A DNA stretch of 21,314 nucleotides from Lachnospiraceae bacterium UBA3814 (GCA_002368575.1 DFEA01000109.1:2913-24226), one strand, 5' to 3'. Shown: positions 7,757 through 15,915, counted from the first letter of the stretch. Numbers and translations are program-made. Notes: a model not told the origin generated them from the letters alone.

Positions 7757-7786
7757 GCGATAAGCAAAGATTATCGCTAACGATAA
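7757..7786. promoter_or_regulatory. Likely LysR-type operator: three alternating half-sites
   Basis: GCGATAA (7757-7763), seven bases, TTATCGC (7771-7777), then CGATAA (7781-7786) form two overlapping dyads. The first contains ATAA-N7-TTAT, a T-N11-A arrangement characteristic of LysR-family binding sites. An outer pair AGAATTT/AAATTCT (7749-7755 and 7785-7791) makes the dyad longer. It lies between the LysR gene and metY, just upstream of a promoter-like sequence. Confidence 0.6.
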
Positions 7787-7798
7787 ATTCTGTCTAAT

Positions 7799-7826
7799 TT
7801 TCAAATTCGGGATTTGCTTTTATTAT
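7799..7826 (+). promoter_or_regulatory. Candidate promoter of the sulfur amino acid operon
   Basis: TTTCAA (7799-7804) and TATTAT (7821-7826) are 16 bases apart. The -35 match is moderate and the -10 match is good. The position just downstream of the dyads and 30 bases before the metY start fits an activator-dependent promoter. The GAAAGGAGA ribosome site precedes ATG 7858. No SAM riboswitch or T-box leader fits in the space. Confidence 0.45.
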
Positions 7827-7857
7827 AAGCACATACGAAACGAAAGGAGACAGGATC

Positions 7858-9138
7858 ATGAGTGATTACAGATTTGAAACATTACAGCTGCACGTCGGAC
7901 AGGAGCAGGCAGACCCTGCTACGGATTCAAGAGCAGTTCCCATCTATCAGACAACATCTTATGTATTCCACAACAGTAAACACGCGGCAGACAGGTTCGG
8001 CCTTGCGGACGCGGGAAATATTTACGGAAGGCTGACCAATTCCACCCAGGACGTCCTTGAAAAGAGGATAGCGGCACTGGAGGGCGGAAGCGCGGCACTG
8101 GCCGTAGCATCCGGCGCGGCCGCGATCTCATATACGATAGAGGCGCTTGCGGCAAACGGAGGCCATATCGTATCACAGAAGACCATATACGGCGGAAGCT
8201 ACAATCTCCTTGCGCACACACTTCCCCAGTACGGGATCGAGACTACCTTTGTAAACGCCCATGACCTCAAAGAGGTGGAGGGTGCCATAAGGGACAACAC
8301 AAAGGCTGTCTATCTTGAGACGCTTGGTAATCCCAACAGTGATATCCCCGATATCGACGCTATCGCGGAGATAGCCCATAAATACGGGATCCCTGTTGTG
8401 GTAGACAATACCTTCGGAACCCCTTATCTTATAAGGCCCTTTGAACACGGCGCCGACATCGTGGTCCATTCCGCAACGAAATTCCTCGGCGGGCACGGCA
8501 CGACCCTTGGCGGAATCATCGTAGAGTCGGGGAAATTTGACTGGAAGGCAGGCGGAAGGTATCCCGGAATTGCCGATCCTAACCCCAGCTATCATGGCAT
8601 ATCCTTTTATGACGCCGTAGGGCCGGCAGCCTTTGTCACCTATATAAGAGCCATCCTTCTAAGAGATACGGGCGCGTGCATCTCACCCTTCAATGCTTTT
8701 CTTCTGCTGCAGGGTATTGAGACACTGTCGCTTCGTCTTGAAAGACACGCCGAAAATACGAGGAGGGTGGTGGATTATCTTTCAAAGCATCCGAAGGTCG
8801 AAAAGGTAAATCATCCGTCCCTGCCTGATCATCCCGATCATGAGCTGTATAAGCGGTATTTTCCCGAAGGCGGCGGGTCGATATTCACCTTTGATATCAA
8901 GGGCGGACAGGAAGAGGCCTGGAGGTTCATCGATAATCTTAAGATATTCTCCCTCCTTGCAAATGTGGCCGATGTGAAGAGCCTCGTGATACATCCCGCG
9001 TCAACGACGCATTCCCAGCTTTCCGAAGAGGAGCTTAAGGACCAGGGCATAAATCCCGGCACCATCCGTCTCTCCATAGGAACGGAGCATATCGACGACA
9101 TAATTGACGATCTTGAAAAGGGCTTTGAGGCAATTTAG
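7858..9138 (+). CDS. metY: O-acetylhomoserine sulfhydrylase (MetY)
   Basis: This cytoplasmic PLP enzyme makes homocysteine from O-acetylhomoserine and sulfide, and methionine directly if methanethiol is the thiol. The protein has 426 residues, the longer form that separates MetY from MetB/MetC (about 380). PLP-fold residues visible are Tyr56 and Arg58 in IYGRLTN, Asp183 in VVDNTFGTPY and the Schiff-base Lys208 in HSATKFLGGHG. The C-terminal region with SLLANVADVKSLVIHP is typical of OAH/OAS sulfhydrylases. It is the first gene of a run of at least six sulfur genes, and the next gene begins 10 bases after its stop. Its start follows GAAAGGAGACAGG. Confidence 0.93.
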   Translation: MSDYRFETLQLHVGQEQADPATDSRAVPIYQTTSYVFHNSKHAADRFGLADAGNIYGRLTNSTQDVLEKRIAALEGGSAALAVASGAAAISYTIEALAANGGHIVSQKTIYGGSYNLLAHTLPQYGIETTFVNAHDLKEVEGAIRDNTKAVYLETLGNPNSDIPDIDAIAEIAHKYGIPVVVDNTFGTPYLIRPFEHGADIVVHSATKFLGGHGTTLGGIIVESGKFDWKAGGRYPGIADPNPSYHGISFYDAVGPAAFVTYIRAILLRDTGACISPFNAFLLLQGIETLSLRLERHAENTRRVVDYLSKHPKVEKVNHPSLPDHPDHELYKRYFPEGGGSIFTFDIKGGQEEAWRFIDNLKIFSLLANVADVKSLVIHPASTTHSQLSEEELKDQGINPGTIRLSIGTEHIDDIIDDLEKGFEAI

Positions 9139-9148
9139 GAGGATAGGT

Positions 9149-10303
9149 ATGAGCTTAAGGATCGATTCGTTACTGATACACGGCGGAACAGACGGCGATG
9201 AAACAACGGGTGCGGTAACCGTACCTATTTATCAGACCTCGACCTACAGGCAGAATGGCCTGGGAGAGACAAGAGGCTGGGAGTATTCAAGGACCGGAAA
9301 TCCCACCAGGGCTGCCCTTGAGAAGCTTATAGCGGAGCTTGAGCAGGGTGAATACGGATTTGCGTTTGCTTCGGGCCTTGCTGCCATAAATACTGTGCTT
9401 TCTCTGTTTAAGGCCGGGGACAGGCTGGTGATCTCCGACAATATATACGGGGGGACCTTCAGGCTCTTAAATAATGTTTTCAATAACCTCGGCATCACCT
9501 ATGAGATAGTGGATACGTCGGATGCTTCCCTCATCGAAAAGGCCCTGGACGACAGTGTAAAGGCTGTTTATATCGAAAGCCCGGCAAATCCTTTGCTTAC
9601 CGTAACGGATATAGCGGCGGCCGCGGAAGCGGCACACAGACACGGAAAGCTTCTGATAGTCGACAATACCTTTCTGACTCCGTACCTTCAGAGACCGCTT
9701 GCCCTCGGGGCGGATATAGTACTCCACAGTGCCACCAAGTATCTCGGAGGACACAGTGACACGATCTCAGGGCTTGCCGTGGTGAAGGACAGGGAACTGG
9801 CAGAACGGCTGTATTATCTGCAGAACGCGATAGGAGGCGTGCTTTCGCCCTTTGACAGCTTCCTTGTGATAAGAGGGATCAAGACTCTGGGCGTGAGGAT
9901 GGACAGGCATGTGTGGAATGCGGGACAGATCGCCGGATGGCTTGAACAGAGCGGATATGTAAAAAAGGTTTACTATCCCGGGCTTGAGTCTGATCCCGGA
10001 TATGAGCTTCAGAAAAAGCAGGCCGACGGTGCGGGCGCGATGATCTCCTTCGAGCTTGATGATAAATATGATTACCGCAGGTTCTTTAAGGAGCTTAAGC
10101 TGGTGACCCTTGCCGAAAGCCTCGGAGGAGTGGAATCCCTTGTCTGTCATCCGGCCACCATGACTCACGCGGCGATACCCGAGGATATCAGAAGGAGGGT
10201 CGGGATAACGGATGAGCTTATCCGCTTATCGGTGGGTATTGAAGACGCGGGTGACCTTATTGAGGATATCAGACAGGCGATAGAAGCCTCGGCAAAGGGG
10301 TGA
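9149..10303 (+). CDS. Cystathionine gamma-synthase/gamma-lyase family PLP enzyme
   Basis: I place the start at ATG 9149, preceded by TTAGGAGGATAGG, giving 384 residues. A longer frame from 9104 would overlap metY and lacks a ribosome site. The fold is Cys/Met metabolism PLP type: Tyr46 and Arg48 in EYSRTGNP, Asp172 in VDNTFLTP, and Lys197 in HSATKYLGGHSD. The C-terminal AESLGGVESL and MTHAAIP motifs resemble both cystathionine gamma-lyases (reverse transsulfuration, MccB-like) and gamma-synthases (MetB/MetI-like). The gene directly downstream is a cysteine/cystathionine synthase homologue. The order resembles the B. subtilis mccA-mccB pair, although reversed, so methionine-to-cysteine conversion is a reasonable guess. 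Direction of the reaction cannot be decided from sequence alone. Confidence 0.88.
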   Translation: MSLRIDSLLIHGGTDGDETTGAVTVPIYQTSTYRQNGLGETRGWEYSRTGNPTRAALEKLIAELEQGEYGFAFASGLAAINTVLSLFKAGDRLVISDNIYGGTFRLLNNVFNNLGITYEIVDTSDASLIEKALDDSVKAVYIESPANPLLTVTDIAAAAEAAHRHGKLLIVDNTFLTPYLQRPLALGADIVLHSATKYLGGHSDTISGLAVVKDRELAERLYYLQNAIGGVLSPFDSFLVIRGIKTLGVRMDRHVWNAGQIAGWLEQSGYVKKVYYPGLESDPGYELQKKQADGAGAMISFELDDKYDYRRFFKELKLVTLAESLGGVESLVCHPATMTHAAIPEDIRRRVGITDELIRLSVGIEDAGDLIEDIRQAIEASAKG

Positions 10304-10308
10304 TGTGA

Positions 10309-11220
10309 ATGGATGTATACATGAGTGTCCACGAGATGATAGGGAATACTCCTGTTTTAAAGCTTAACAATCTGGGGATAAAAGAGGGAGTAAATCTGTA
10401 CGCAAAGCTTGAGCTTATGAACCCGGCCGGGAGCGTAAAGGACCGCGTTGGAATGTATATGCTTGATGACGCGGAAAAAAGGGGGATTTTAAAGCCGGGC
10501 GGTACGATAGTGGAGGCGACCGCCGGAAACACCGGCATAGGAATTGCGATAGCGGCATTGAACCGGGGCTACAGAGTCATCTTTACGGTGCCTGAAAAAT
10601 TTTCCATTGAAAAACAGAAGATAATGAAGGCATTAGGCGCTGAGATCGTCCATACCTCAAGGGAAGAGGGCATGCTCGGGGCGGAGAGAAGGGCCCAGGA
10701 GATATTGAGGGACATTCCGGGAGCGGTCTCCATGGGGCAGTTTCATAATCCTTCCAATCCCCTGGCTCATTATGAGACTACGGGCCCTGAGATATACAGG
10801 CAGTTAGACGGACAGATCGATCAGCTCGTGGCGGGAGCGGGGAGCGGCGGCACCTTCTCCGGGACAGTCAGGTATCTGAAGGAGCAGAATGAGAATATAA
10901 AGGGAGTGCTTGCGGACCCTTACGGCTCCGTGATCGGCGGAGGAGAGCATGCGGATTATGATATCGAAGGGATCGGAAACGATTTTATCGCGGATACCAT
11001 GGATATCACTCTTGTTGACAGGGTCATAAAGGTGACGGATACCGAGGCCTTCAATGCATCGAGGCTTCTGGCCTTAAGGGAAGGGATCCTTGCGGGCTCC
11101 TCCTCAGGCGCCGCACTATCGGCGGCCATGAGGCTTGCGGACGAGACAGATCACGGAAATATAGTGGTGATCCTTCCGGACCGCGGCGACAGATACCTGA
11201 GTAAGGGCCTGTACGGGTGA
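10309..11220 (+). CDS. Cysteine synthase / O-acetylserine-dependent cystathionine beta-synthase family
   Basis: This fold-type II PLP enzyme has 303 residues. The signature is clear: Lys44 in PAGSVKDR binds PLP, the substrate loop TAGNTGIG is at 71-78, the phosphate loop GSGGTFSG is at 178-185, and GSSSG is near 263-267. It joins O-acetylserine with sulfide (CysK) or with homocysteine (MccA type), or condenses serine with homocysteine. The neighbouring gamma-lyase-like gene favours the MccA role. The ATG at 10309 follows an AAAGGGG site at good spacing, while the internal ATG at 10321 has none. Only five bases separate it from the preceding stop, so the genes are co-transcribed. C-terminal regulatory CBS domains are absent. 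Confidence 0.88.
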   Translation: MDVYMSVHEMIGNTPVLKLNNLGIKEGVNLYAKLELMNPAGSVKDRVGMYMLDDAEKRGILKPGGTIVEATAGNTGIGIAIAALNRGYRVIFTVPEKFSIEKQKIMKALGAEIVHTSREEGMLGAERRAQEILRDIPGAVSMGQFHNPSNPLAHYETTGPEIYRQLDGQIDQLVAGAGSGGTFSGTVRYLKEQNENIKGVLADPYGSVIGGGEHADYDIEGIGNDFIADTMDITLVDRVIKVTDTEAFNASRLLALREGILAGSSSGAALSAAMRLADETDHGNIVVILPDRGDRYLSKGLYG

Positions 11221-11261
11221 GCGGACAGGCAGCCTGAAGGTGATATTCAGAACGGAGAAAT

Positions 11262-12269
11262 ATGATGCAGCCGGTTTTCAAGCTTGAGAATGTAACAAAA
11301 ACCTATAACAACAGCGGAAGCACATTTACCGCCCTTAAGGATATAAACCTGGAGATAGAGGAGGGTGAGATATTCGGGATCATAGGCATGAGCGGTGCCG
11401 GAAAATCCACGCTGGTAAGGACCCTGAACCGTCTGGAGGAGGTATCGTCAGGAAGCGTCAGCTTTTACGGGCAGGAATTAAAGGGGCTTAAGGATCCGGA
11501 GATAAGAAGGGTGAGACAGCAGATAGCTATGATCTTTCAGAGCTTTAATCTCCTGAATCAGAGAAATGTCCTCAACAACGTAATGCAGCCCTTAAGGATA
11601 GCCGGCGTAAGGAAAGGGGAAGGGCGGGAAAAGGCGCTTGAGATGCTTAAGGTGGTAGGGCTTGAGGAGAAGAAAAATGAGTATCCCTCAAGACTGTCGG
11701 GCGGGCAGAGGCAGAGAGTGGCCATAGCAAGGGCTCTTGCCGCGGACCCCAGGGTGCTTTTGTGTGACGAGGCGACCAGCGCCCTTGATCCCAAGATGAC
11801 AGGAGAGATACTTGATCTGCTGAAGGAGATCAATGTGACGAGAAAGCTGACCATAGTGATAATAACTCATGAGATGTCCGTAGTGGAGAGGATCTGTGAC
11901 AGGGTGGCCATCATAGATGAGGGAAGGCTCGCGGAGGTTGGCGAGGTAAAGGAGATATTCAGGGCGCCGCGCTCAGCCGCGGCCAGAAAGCTGGTGTTTC
12001 CAAGTAATCCTTTTGATCCCTCGGGGAAGGACAGCAGGCTGATCAGGGTCGCCTTTGACGGGCAGGCAGCCAGCAGGCCGTTTATAGCGGAGTTAGTGGA
12101 AAAGACGGGAAAGAAGGTCAACATACTGAGTGCCAATACGAAAAGCGTCGGAGGGATAGGTTACGGACAGATGGTGATGGAGCTGCCGAAGGCCCCGGAG
12201 GATCAGAATACGGTGATAGAGTTCTTCAGGGACAGCGGATTGAATGTACAGGAGGTTGAAAGGGAATGA
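11262..12269 (+). CDS. metN: Methionine ABC transporter ATP-binding protein MetN
   Basis: The 335-residue ATPase of the methionine importer drives uptake at the membrane with MetI and MetQ. Walker A GMSGAGKST is at 42-50, the ABC signature LSGGQ at 145-149, and Walker B ending CDEATS at 168-173, followed by the switch His203 in ITHE. The extra C-terminal region, about 258-332, matches the NIL/ACT-like regulatory domain of MetN, where methionine binds to inhibit transport. Forty-one bases separate it from the preceding enzyme gene, and its stop overlaps the metI start by 4 bases. Its position within metY/cysK-type genes supports methionine rather than another substrate, although D-methionine or related sulfur compounds may also be carried. 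Confidence 0.94.
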   Translation: MMQPVFKLENVTKTYNNSGSTFTALKDINLEIEEGEIFGIIGMSGAGKSTLVRTLNRLEEVSSGSVSFYGQELKGLKDPEIRRVRQQIAMIFQSFNLLNQRNVLNNVMQPLRIAGVRKGEGREKALEMLKVVGLEEKKNEYPSRLSGGQRQRVAIARALAADPRVLLCDEATSALDPKMTGEILDLLKEINVTRKLTIVIITHEMSVVERICDRVAIIDEGRLAEVGEVKEIFRAPRSAAARKLVFPSNPFDPSGKDSRLIRVAFDGQAASRPFIAELVEKTGKKVNILSANTKSVGGIGYGQMVMELPKAPEDQNTVIEFFRDSGLNVQEVERE

Positions 12270-12916
12270 GCGGCTACATAGTAGAAACGATACAAAAGGG
12301 AATACTGGAAACCGTGGAAATGACCTTTTTTGCTTCCGTTTTTGCCTATTTGTTCGGGCTTCCGCTGGGAGTACTCCTGTATGCCACGTCAGAAGGAGGG
12401 ATACTTGAGAACAGGCCTGTTAATTTTATCACGGGCCTTCTGGTGAACATCTGCCGGTCCCTGCCGTTTTTAATACTTCTGGTGCTGCTTATCCCGTTTA
12501 CGAGATTCCTTACAGGCTCCTCCATCGGGACCACGGCATCCATAGTGCCTCTTACCATAGGCGCCATACCCATAGTGGCAAGAATGGTGGAATCCTCCTT
12601 AAACGAAGTATCCCCGGGGATAATAGAGGCCGCGGCATCGATGGGAGCGTCGCCGCTTTATATAATCATTCATTTCATACTTCCGGAGGCTGCGCCCTCG
12701 CTCCTTCTCGGAGGAGCGATAAACATAGCCACCGTGCTGGGATATTCCGCAATGGCAGGTGTCATAGGCGGAGGCGGACTGGGGGCGATAGCGCTTCAGT
12801 ACGGATATTACAGATATCAGAAGGACGTCCTGTGGACGACGGTCACTATACTGGTGATCATGGTGATGCTTATACAGGAGGCCGGAAGCCTGATATCCAA
12901 AAAAACAAGGAAATAA
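12266..12916 (+). CDS. metI: Methionine ABC transporter permease MetI
   Basis: The protein has 216 residues with five likely membrane helices, as in E. coli MetI. The EAA loop that contacts MetN reads EAAASMGASP (121-130). The hydrophobic stretches near 15-40, 55-78, 88-108, 140-165 and 188-205 match the family. The start codon overlaps metN (ATGA), which implies coupled translation. With MetN and the lipoprotein MetQ downstream it makes a complete importer. Confidence 0.93.
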   Translation: MSGYIVETIQKGILETVEMTFFASVFAYLFGLPLGVLLYATSEGGILENRPVNFITGLLVNICRSLPFLILLVLLIPFTRFLTGSSIGTTASIVPLTIGAIPIVARMVESSLNEVSPGIIEAAASMGASPLYIIIHFILPEAAPSLLLGGAINIATVLGYSAMAGVIGGGGLGAIALQYGYYRYQKDVLWTTVTILVIMVMLIQEAGSLISKKTRK

Positions 12917-12947
12917 GGACAAAAGGATCAGAGAGAGGAGAGAGATT

Positions 12948-13859
12948 ATGAAGAATTTATTTTTAAGAAGAGTTTTGGCCGCAGTATCGGGATTAACACT
13001 TGTTTTTTCGCTTGCGGGCTGCACCACTGTCGCAAATACGGGAGGCGCACAGGCGCCCGCGGCGCAGGCCCCATCTGAAGCAGCTGAGGAGGCAGCAGGC
13101 GACAGTGCGGGCAGTGAGGCCCCGGGAGAGAGCATTGTAATAAAGGTAGGGGCAAATATTACTCCACACGCCGAGATCCTTGAGCAGGCAAAGCCTATCC
13201 TTGCGGACAGGGGGATCACACTGGAGATCGTCAGGCTTGAGGACTCCATCACGCCGAATACAGGTGTTATAGAAGGAAGTCTTGACGCAAACTATTTCCA
13301 GCATGTGCCCTATCTTGAGCAGTTCAATCTTGAGAACGGATCGGATCTGGTATCCATCGGAGCTATACATTATGAGCCCTTCGGGATATATGCGGGGAGG
13401 ACCGCGGAACTTTCTGAATTACCAGATGGCGCTGTCGTTGCGGTTCCGAATAACGTGACCAATGAGGCAAGAGCTCTTCTGCTGCTTGCACAGGAGGGAC
13501 TCCTCACACTTAAGGAGGACGCGGGCATCAACGCGACGATAGAGGATATAGTTGAAAATCCCAGGAATATCCAGTTTAAGGAGCTTGCCCCCGAGCAGCT
13601 TGTGGCAGCGCTTCCCGATGTGGATGTTGCGGTCATTAACGGTAATTACGCGATAGAGGGAGGGCTGCATGTTAGTGAGGCTCTTGCGGTGGAGGCAAAC
13701 GACGGTCTTGCGGCCGAAACCTACGGAAACATCATCGCAACCTCTCCCGATAAGGCTGATGATCCTGCTCTTCTTGCTCTTGTGGAGGTGCTTCAGGGCA
13801 AGGAGATAAGCGATTACATAAACAGCACCTATGACGGAGCGGTGGTGCCGCTTAACTGA
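12948..13859 (+). CDS. metQ: Methionine-binding lipoprotein MetQ (NlpA family)
   Basis: The 303-residue protein begins with a lipoprotein signal peptide: positive residues RR at 7-8, a hydrophobic core, and the lipobox LAGC with the lipidated Cys25. A low-complexity Ala/Glu/Pro-rich linker follows (about 34-60). The mature domain begins IVIKVGANITPHAEIL and contains the NlpA pattern EIVRLEDSITPN, DANYFQHVPYLEQFN and ALLLLAQEGLLTLK. It captures methionine outside the membrane and delivers it to MetI. A GAGAGAGGAGAG ribosome site precedes the ATG. A stable hairpin follows the stop. Confidence 0.94.
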   Translation: MKNLFLRRVLAAVSGLTLVFSLAGCTTVANTGGAQAPAAQAPSEAAEEAAGDSAGSEAPGESIVIKVGANITPHAEILEQAKPILADRGITLEIVRLEDSITPNTGVIEGSLDANYFQHVPYLEQFNLENGSDLVSIGAIHYEPFGIYAGRTAELSELPDGAVVAVPNNVTNEARALLLLAQEGLLTLKEDAGINATIEDIVENPRNIQFKELAPEQLVAALPDVDVAVINGNYAIEGGLHVSEALAVEANDGLAAETYGNIIATSPDKADDPALLALVEVLQGKEISDYINSTYDGAVVPLN

Positions 13860-13879
13860 CAGGCTGGAAAGCTGAAAAG

Positions 13880-13915
13880 CCCGCGGTCAATACGGCCTCA
13901 GCCGCTGACCGCGGG
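13880..13915 (+). terminator. Strong hairpin after metQ
   Basis: CCCGCGGTCA pairs with TGACCGCGGG (13880-13889 and 13906-13915), with an inner CGGC/GCCG stem around CTCA. There is no T-tract after it, so it may be a partial terminator or an mRNA-stabilising 3' end that sets different levels for metQ and the dehydrogenase. Confidence 0.5.
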
Positions 13916-13934
13916 GAAATATGAGGTAAAGGAC

Positions 13935-15098
13935 ATGACAGGTTTTGAATATTACAATCCGGCAAGGATCATCTTTGGAGAGGACAGCGAAAAGAAGCTG
14001 CCGGACCTTCTTAAGGAATACGGTGTGAGGTCGATGCTTCTGGTATACAGCGGGGATTTCATAAAGACTCTGGGGATATATCAGGTGATAGAGGATACCG
14101 TAAAGGAGCTTGGGATCAGCCTTTCAGAAAACGGAAATGTGGTTCCGAATCCCGGTATTGACCTGGTAAGGCAGCTAGTGGACCGGGGGAAAAAGGACGG
14201 TGTGGATTTTGTCCTGGCGGTTGGCGGAGGGAGCTCCATAGACACGGCAAAGGCCGTTGCCCTTGGAATCCCTTACGCGGGTGATGTATGGGATTTTTTT
14301 GAAAAGGGTGTGTCGCCCGGGGCCGTGCTTCCGGTGGGAGTCATAGCGACTACCGCCTCCAGCGGATCCGAAACGTCAAACGCGGCAATTCTTTCAAGCG
14401 GTGAGTGGAAGCTGGGCTTTGAGGATGACAGGATCATCCCGAAATTTGCGATCATGAATCCGAGGTTTACGACGGGCCTGCCTAAGTATCAGACCGTTGT
14501 GGGAATAGCGGATGTTCTCTCCCATTTACTGGAAAGATACTTCTCGGATGAAAGGCATTCGGATACTACCGATTATCTGATCGAGGGTGCGATAAAAGCA
14601 TTGTTTGTGAATGCTGACAGACTGCTTCAGGATCCCGGGGACATAAACGCAAGAGGAGAGGTGCAGTGGCTTGCAAGTGTCGCTCATAATAATTTCCTTG
14701 ACGCGGGGAGACGGGCAGACTGGGGATCCCACAGGATCGAGCATGAGCTTTCGGCGCAGTACAATATCACTCACGGAGAGGGTATGGCGATAGTCACTGC
14801 CGCCTGGGTTAAATATATGGCGGAAAAAAAGCCCTGGAGGCCGGCACTTCTGGCAAACAGGATATATGGTGCGGACACCTATGACTATAACGAGACTCAA
14901 AGAGCATACATTCTCGCCGAAAGGCTTGAGCTCTTTTATAAGAAGCTGGGGCTTAAGCTCAGGCTTTCGGAGCTTGGGATCGATGACAGGGACTTTGAAG
15001 TGATGGCAAAGAGGGCTGTAAGGAACGGACCCGTAGGGCATTATCTGCCGCTTGATGATAAGGCGATAATCGAGATATTAAGGCTTGCCCTGCAGTAA
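13935..15098 (+). CDS. Iron-containing alcohol dehydrogenase (butanol dehydrogenase-like)
   Basis: The 387-residue group III alcohol dehydrogenase reduces aldehydes or oxidises alcohols in the cytoplasm. The nucleotide-binding motif GGGSSID is at 97-103. Four metal ligands are conserved: Asp193 and His197 in IADVLSH, His266 in WGSHRIEH and His280 in ITHGEG. The closest recognisable types are BdhA/YqhD NADPH-dependent butanol dehydrogenases. It lies 75 bases after metQ, past the hairpin, and has its own ATGAGGTAAAGG ribosome site. Its place after sulfur genes could mean action on a sulfur-containing aldehyde, but this is inference and general fermentative use is equally possible. Confidence 0.9.
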   Translation: MTGFEYYNPARIIFGEDSEKKLPDLLKEYGVRSMLLVYSGDFIKTLGIYQVIEDTVKELGISLSENGNVVPNPGIDLVRQLVDRGKKDGVDFVLAVGGGSSIDTAKAVALGIPYAGDVWDFFEKGVSPGAVLPVGVIATTASSGSETSNAAILSSGEWKLGFEDDRIIPKFAIMNPRFTTGLPKYQTVVGIADVLSHLLERYFSDERHSDTTDYLIEGAIKALFVNADRLLQDPGDINARGEVQWLASVAHNNFLDAGRRADWGSHRIEHELSAQYNITHGEGMAIVTAAWVKYMAEKKPWRPALLANRIYGADTYDYNETQRAYILAERLELFYKKLGLKLRLSELGIDDRDFEVMAKRAVRNGPVGHYLPLDDKAIIEILRLALQ

Positions 15099-15099
15099 G

Positions 15100-15117
15100 G
15101 GCGCAATATTCTGCGCC
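15100..15117 (+). other. Short GC hairpin between the dehydrogenase and AhpD-like genes
   Basis: GGCGCA (15100-15105) and TGCGCC (15112-15117) form a 6-bp stem with a 6-base loop, immediately after the dehydrogenase stop. It has no T-tract and is unlikely to end transcription. Confidence 0.3.
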
Positions 15118-15167
15118 TGAGCGGTCGCGCAGGTGGAAAAATACTTAATGAAAGAGAGGAAAATGAA

Positions 15168-15722
15168 ATGGCAAGAGTAAGCTTGAAACAGCCGGAGGAG
15201 CTTAAGGGCGAGGCAAGAAAGGCGTATGAGGAGCTTGAGGCAGCGGGAAAGGTGACCAATATGAAGCTTGTTATGCTGCAGGATTACGGAACGTACAAGG
15301 CCTTTATGGGCTGGTATGATTCCTGGGGAAGTCTGGTGGAGACAGTGGGCCAGAGAGCGGCTACGATCTATGCCCATGCCGTATCAACTACCAACGGATG
15401 CCAGCTGTGCTCACTGTTCTTTATCAGCGACCTGAAGGAGCTTGGAATAGATCCAAACAGCTTTGAGGCTTCGGAGAATGAAAAGCTTCTTCAGCAATTA
15501 GGGCAGCAGATAGTAAAGGATCCTACCAGGGTCTCGGATGAGCTGCTTGACGGGCTGCGCAGATTCTATACGGATGAGCAGATCATCATCATAGTAGGCT
15601 TTGGCGCGCAGATGCAGGCGACCAATAATTTCAATTCCGTACTCGGAGTGGATGTTGACAAGCGCCTTCTTCCTCTTAAGGATGAGTTTAAGCCCGCGAC
15701 CTGGAGGGATGTGTTAAGGTAA
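15168..15722 (+). CDS. Carboxymuconolactone decarboxylase / AhpD-like family protein
   Basis: The 184-residue, all-helical protein belongs to the CMD/AhpD superfamily. A redox-type CXXC motif is present as GCQLC (Cys78 and Cys81), preceded by a helix of the form RAATIYAHAVSTTN. The His that normally follows CXXC in AhpD (CxxCxxxH) is absent; the sequence continues SLFF. It may act as a thiol-dependent peroxidase or reductase, or have another role. It comes 69 bases after the iron dehydrogenase, with the ribosome site AAAGAGAGGAAAA, and ends the sulfur block. Pairing of a dehydrogenase and a CXXC protein suggests work on a reactive aldehyde or peroxide. Confidence 0.75.
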   Translation: MARVSLKQPEELKGEARKAYEELEAAGKVTNMKLVMLQDYGTYKAFMGWYDSWGSLVETVGQRAATIYAHAVSTTNGCQLCSLFFISDLKELGIDPNSFEASENEKLLQQLGQQIVKDPTRVSDELLDGLRRFYTDEQIIIIVGFGAQMQATNNFNSVLGVDVDKRLLPLKDEFKPATWRDVLR

Positions 15723-15754
15723 GAAAGCTTTTATGAGGAATTGAAGAGGCACCG

Positions 15755-15784
15755 GACGATGTCTCTCTTGCAAAGGCGAGTGAT
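15755..15784 (+). pseudogene. Remnant of a second AAA-ATPase-like gene
   Basis: Bases 15756-15783 match 16579-16606, inside the Walker B region of the downstream AAA-ATPase gene, at 27 of 28 positions. In the same frame the fragment reads DDVSLAKAS against YDVPLAKAS. It has no upstream start and is followed by a terminator. This looks like a leftover piece of another copy of the same family after deletion or recombination. Confidence 0.65.
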
Positions 15785-15808
15785 ACAAAAGGAATAATGC
15801 TGAAGAAG

Positions 15809-15840
15809 AAGCATCTTGGAAAAATCCGAGGTGCTTTTTT
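15809..15840 (+). terminator. Rho-independent terminator before the AAA-ATPase gene
   Basis: AAGCATCTTGGA pairs with TCCGAGGTGCTT (two G-U pairs), loop AAAA, then TTTT, making six consecutive T including the stem end. It should end transcription of the sulfur/AhpD operon and may have belonged to the lost AAA-ATPase copy. Confidence 0.75.
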
Positions 15841-15885
15841 GATGCGAAAAAGGTATTGACTGCTACGTTATGTCAACGAATTTTG

Positions 15886-15915
15886 TTGGAATTTTTGAAT
15901 GTTTCATGGTAGTAT
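15886..15915 (+). promoter_or_regulatory. Weak candidate promoter of the AAA-ATPase gene
   Basis: TTGGAA (15886-15891) and TAGTAT (15910-15915), 18 bases apart, with a TG extension before the -10. The match is modest. If used, transcription starts after 15915, which supports the start at 16041 rather than 15870. Confidence 0.3.

Noticed and set aside
7750..7857. SAM riboswitch or T-box leader before metY
   Set aside because: Only 108 bases are available, they are occupied by dyads and a promoter-like sequence, and no conserved S-box or T-box core could be found.
9104..9148. N-terminal extension of the gamma-synthase/lyase from an ATG inside metY
   Set aside because: It overlaps the end of metY, has no ribosome site, and the added residues do not fit the family, whereas AGGAGG precedes ATG 9149.
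12599..13252. 217-residue reverse-strand frame across metI and metQ
   Set aside because: It lies opposite two clear transporter genes and shows only low-complexity Ala/Ser/Leu sequence reflecting their codons.
3108..15098. Aldolase plus alcohol dehydrogenase plus MetY as an anaerobic methionine-salvage (DHAP shunt) pathway
   Set aside because: The shunt uses an AraD/fuculose-phosphate-type aldolase and needs methylthioadenosine phosphorylase or nucleosidase, kinase and isomerase genes. This aldolase is of the fructose-bisphosphate type and those partners are absent here.
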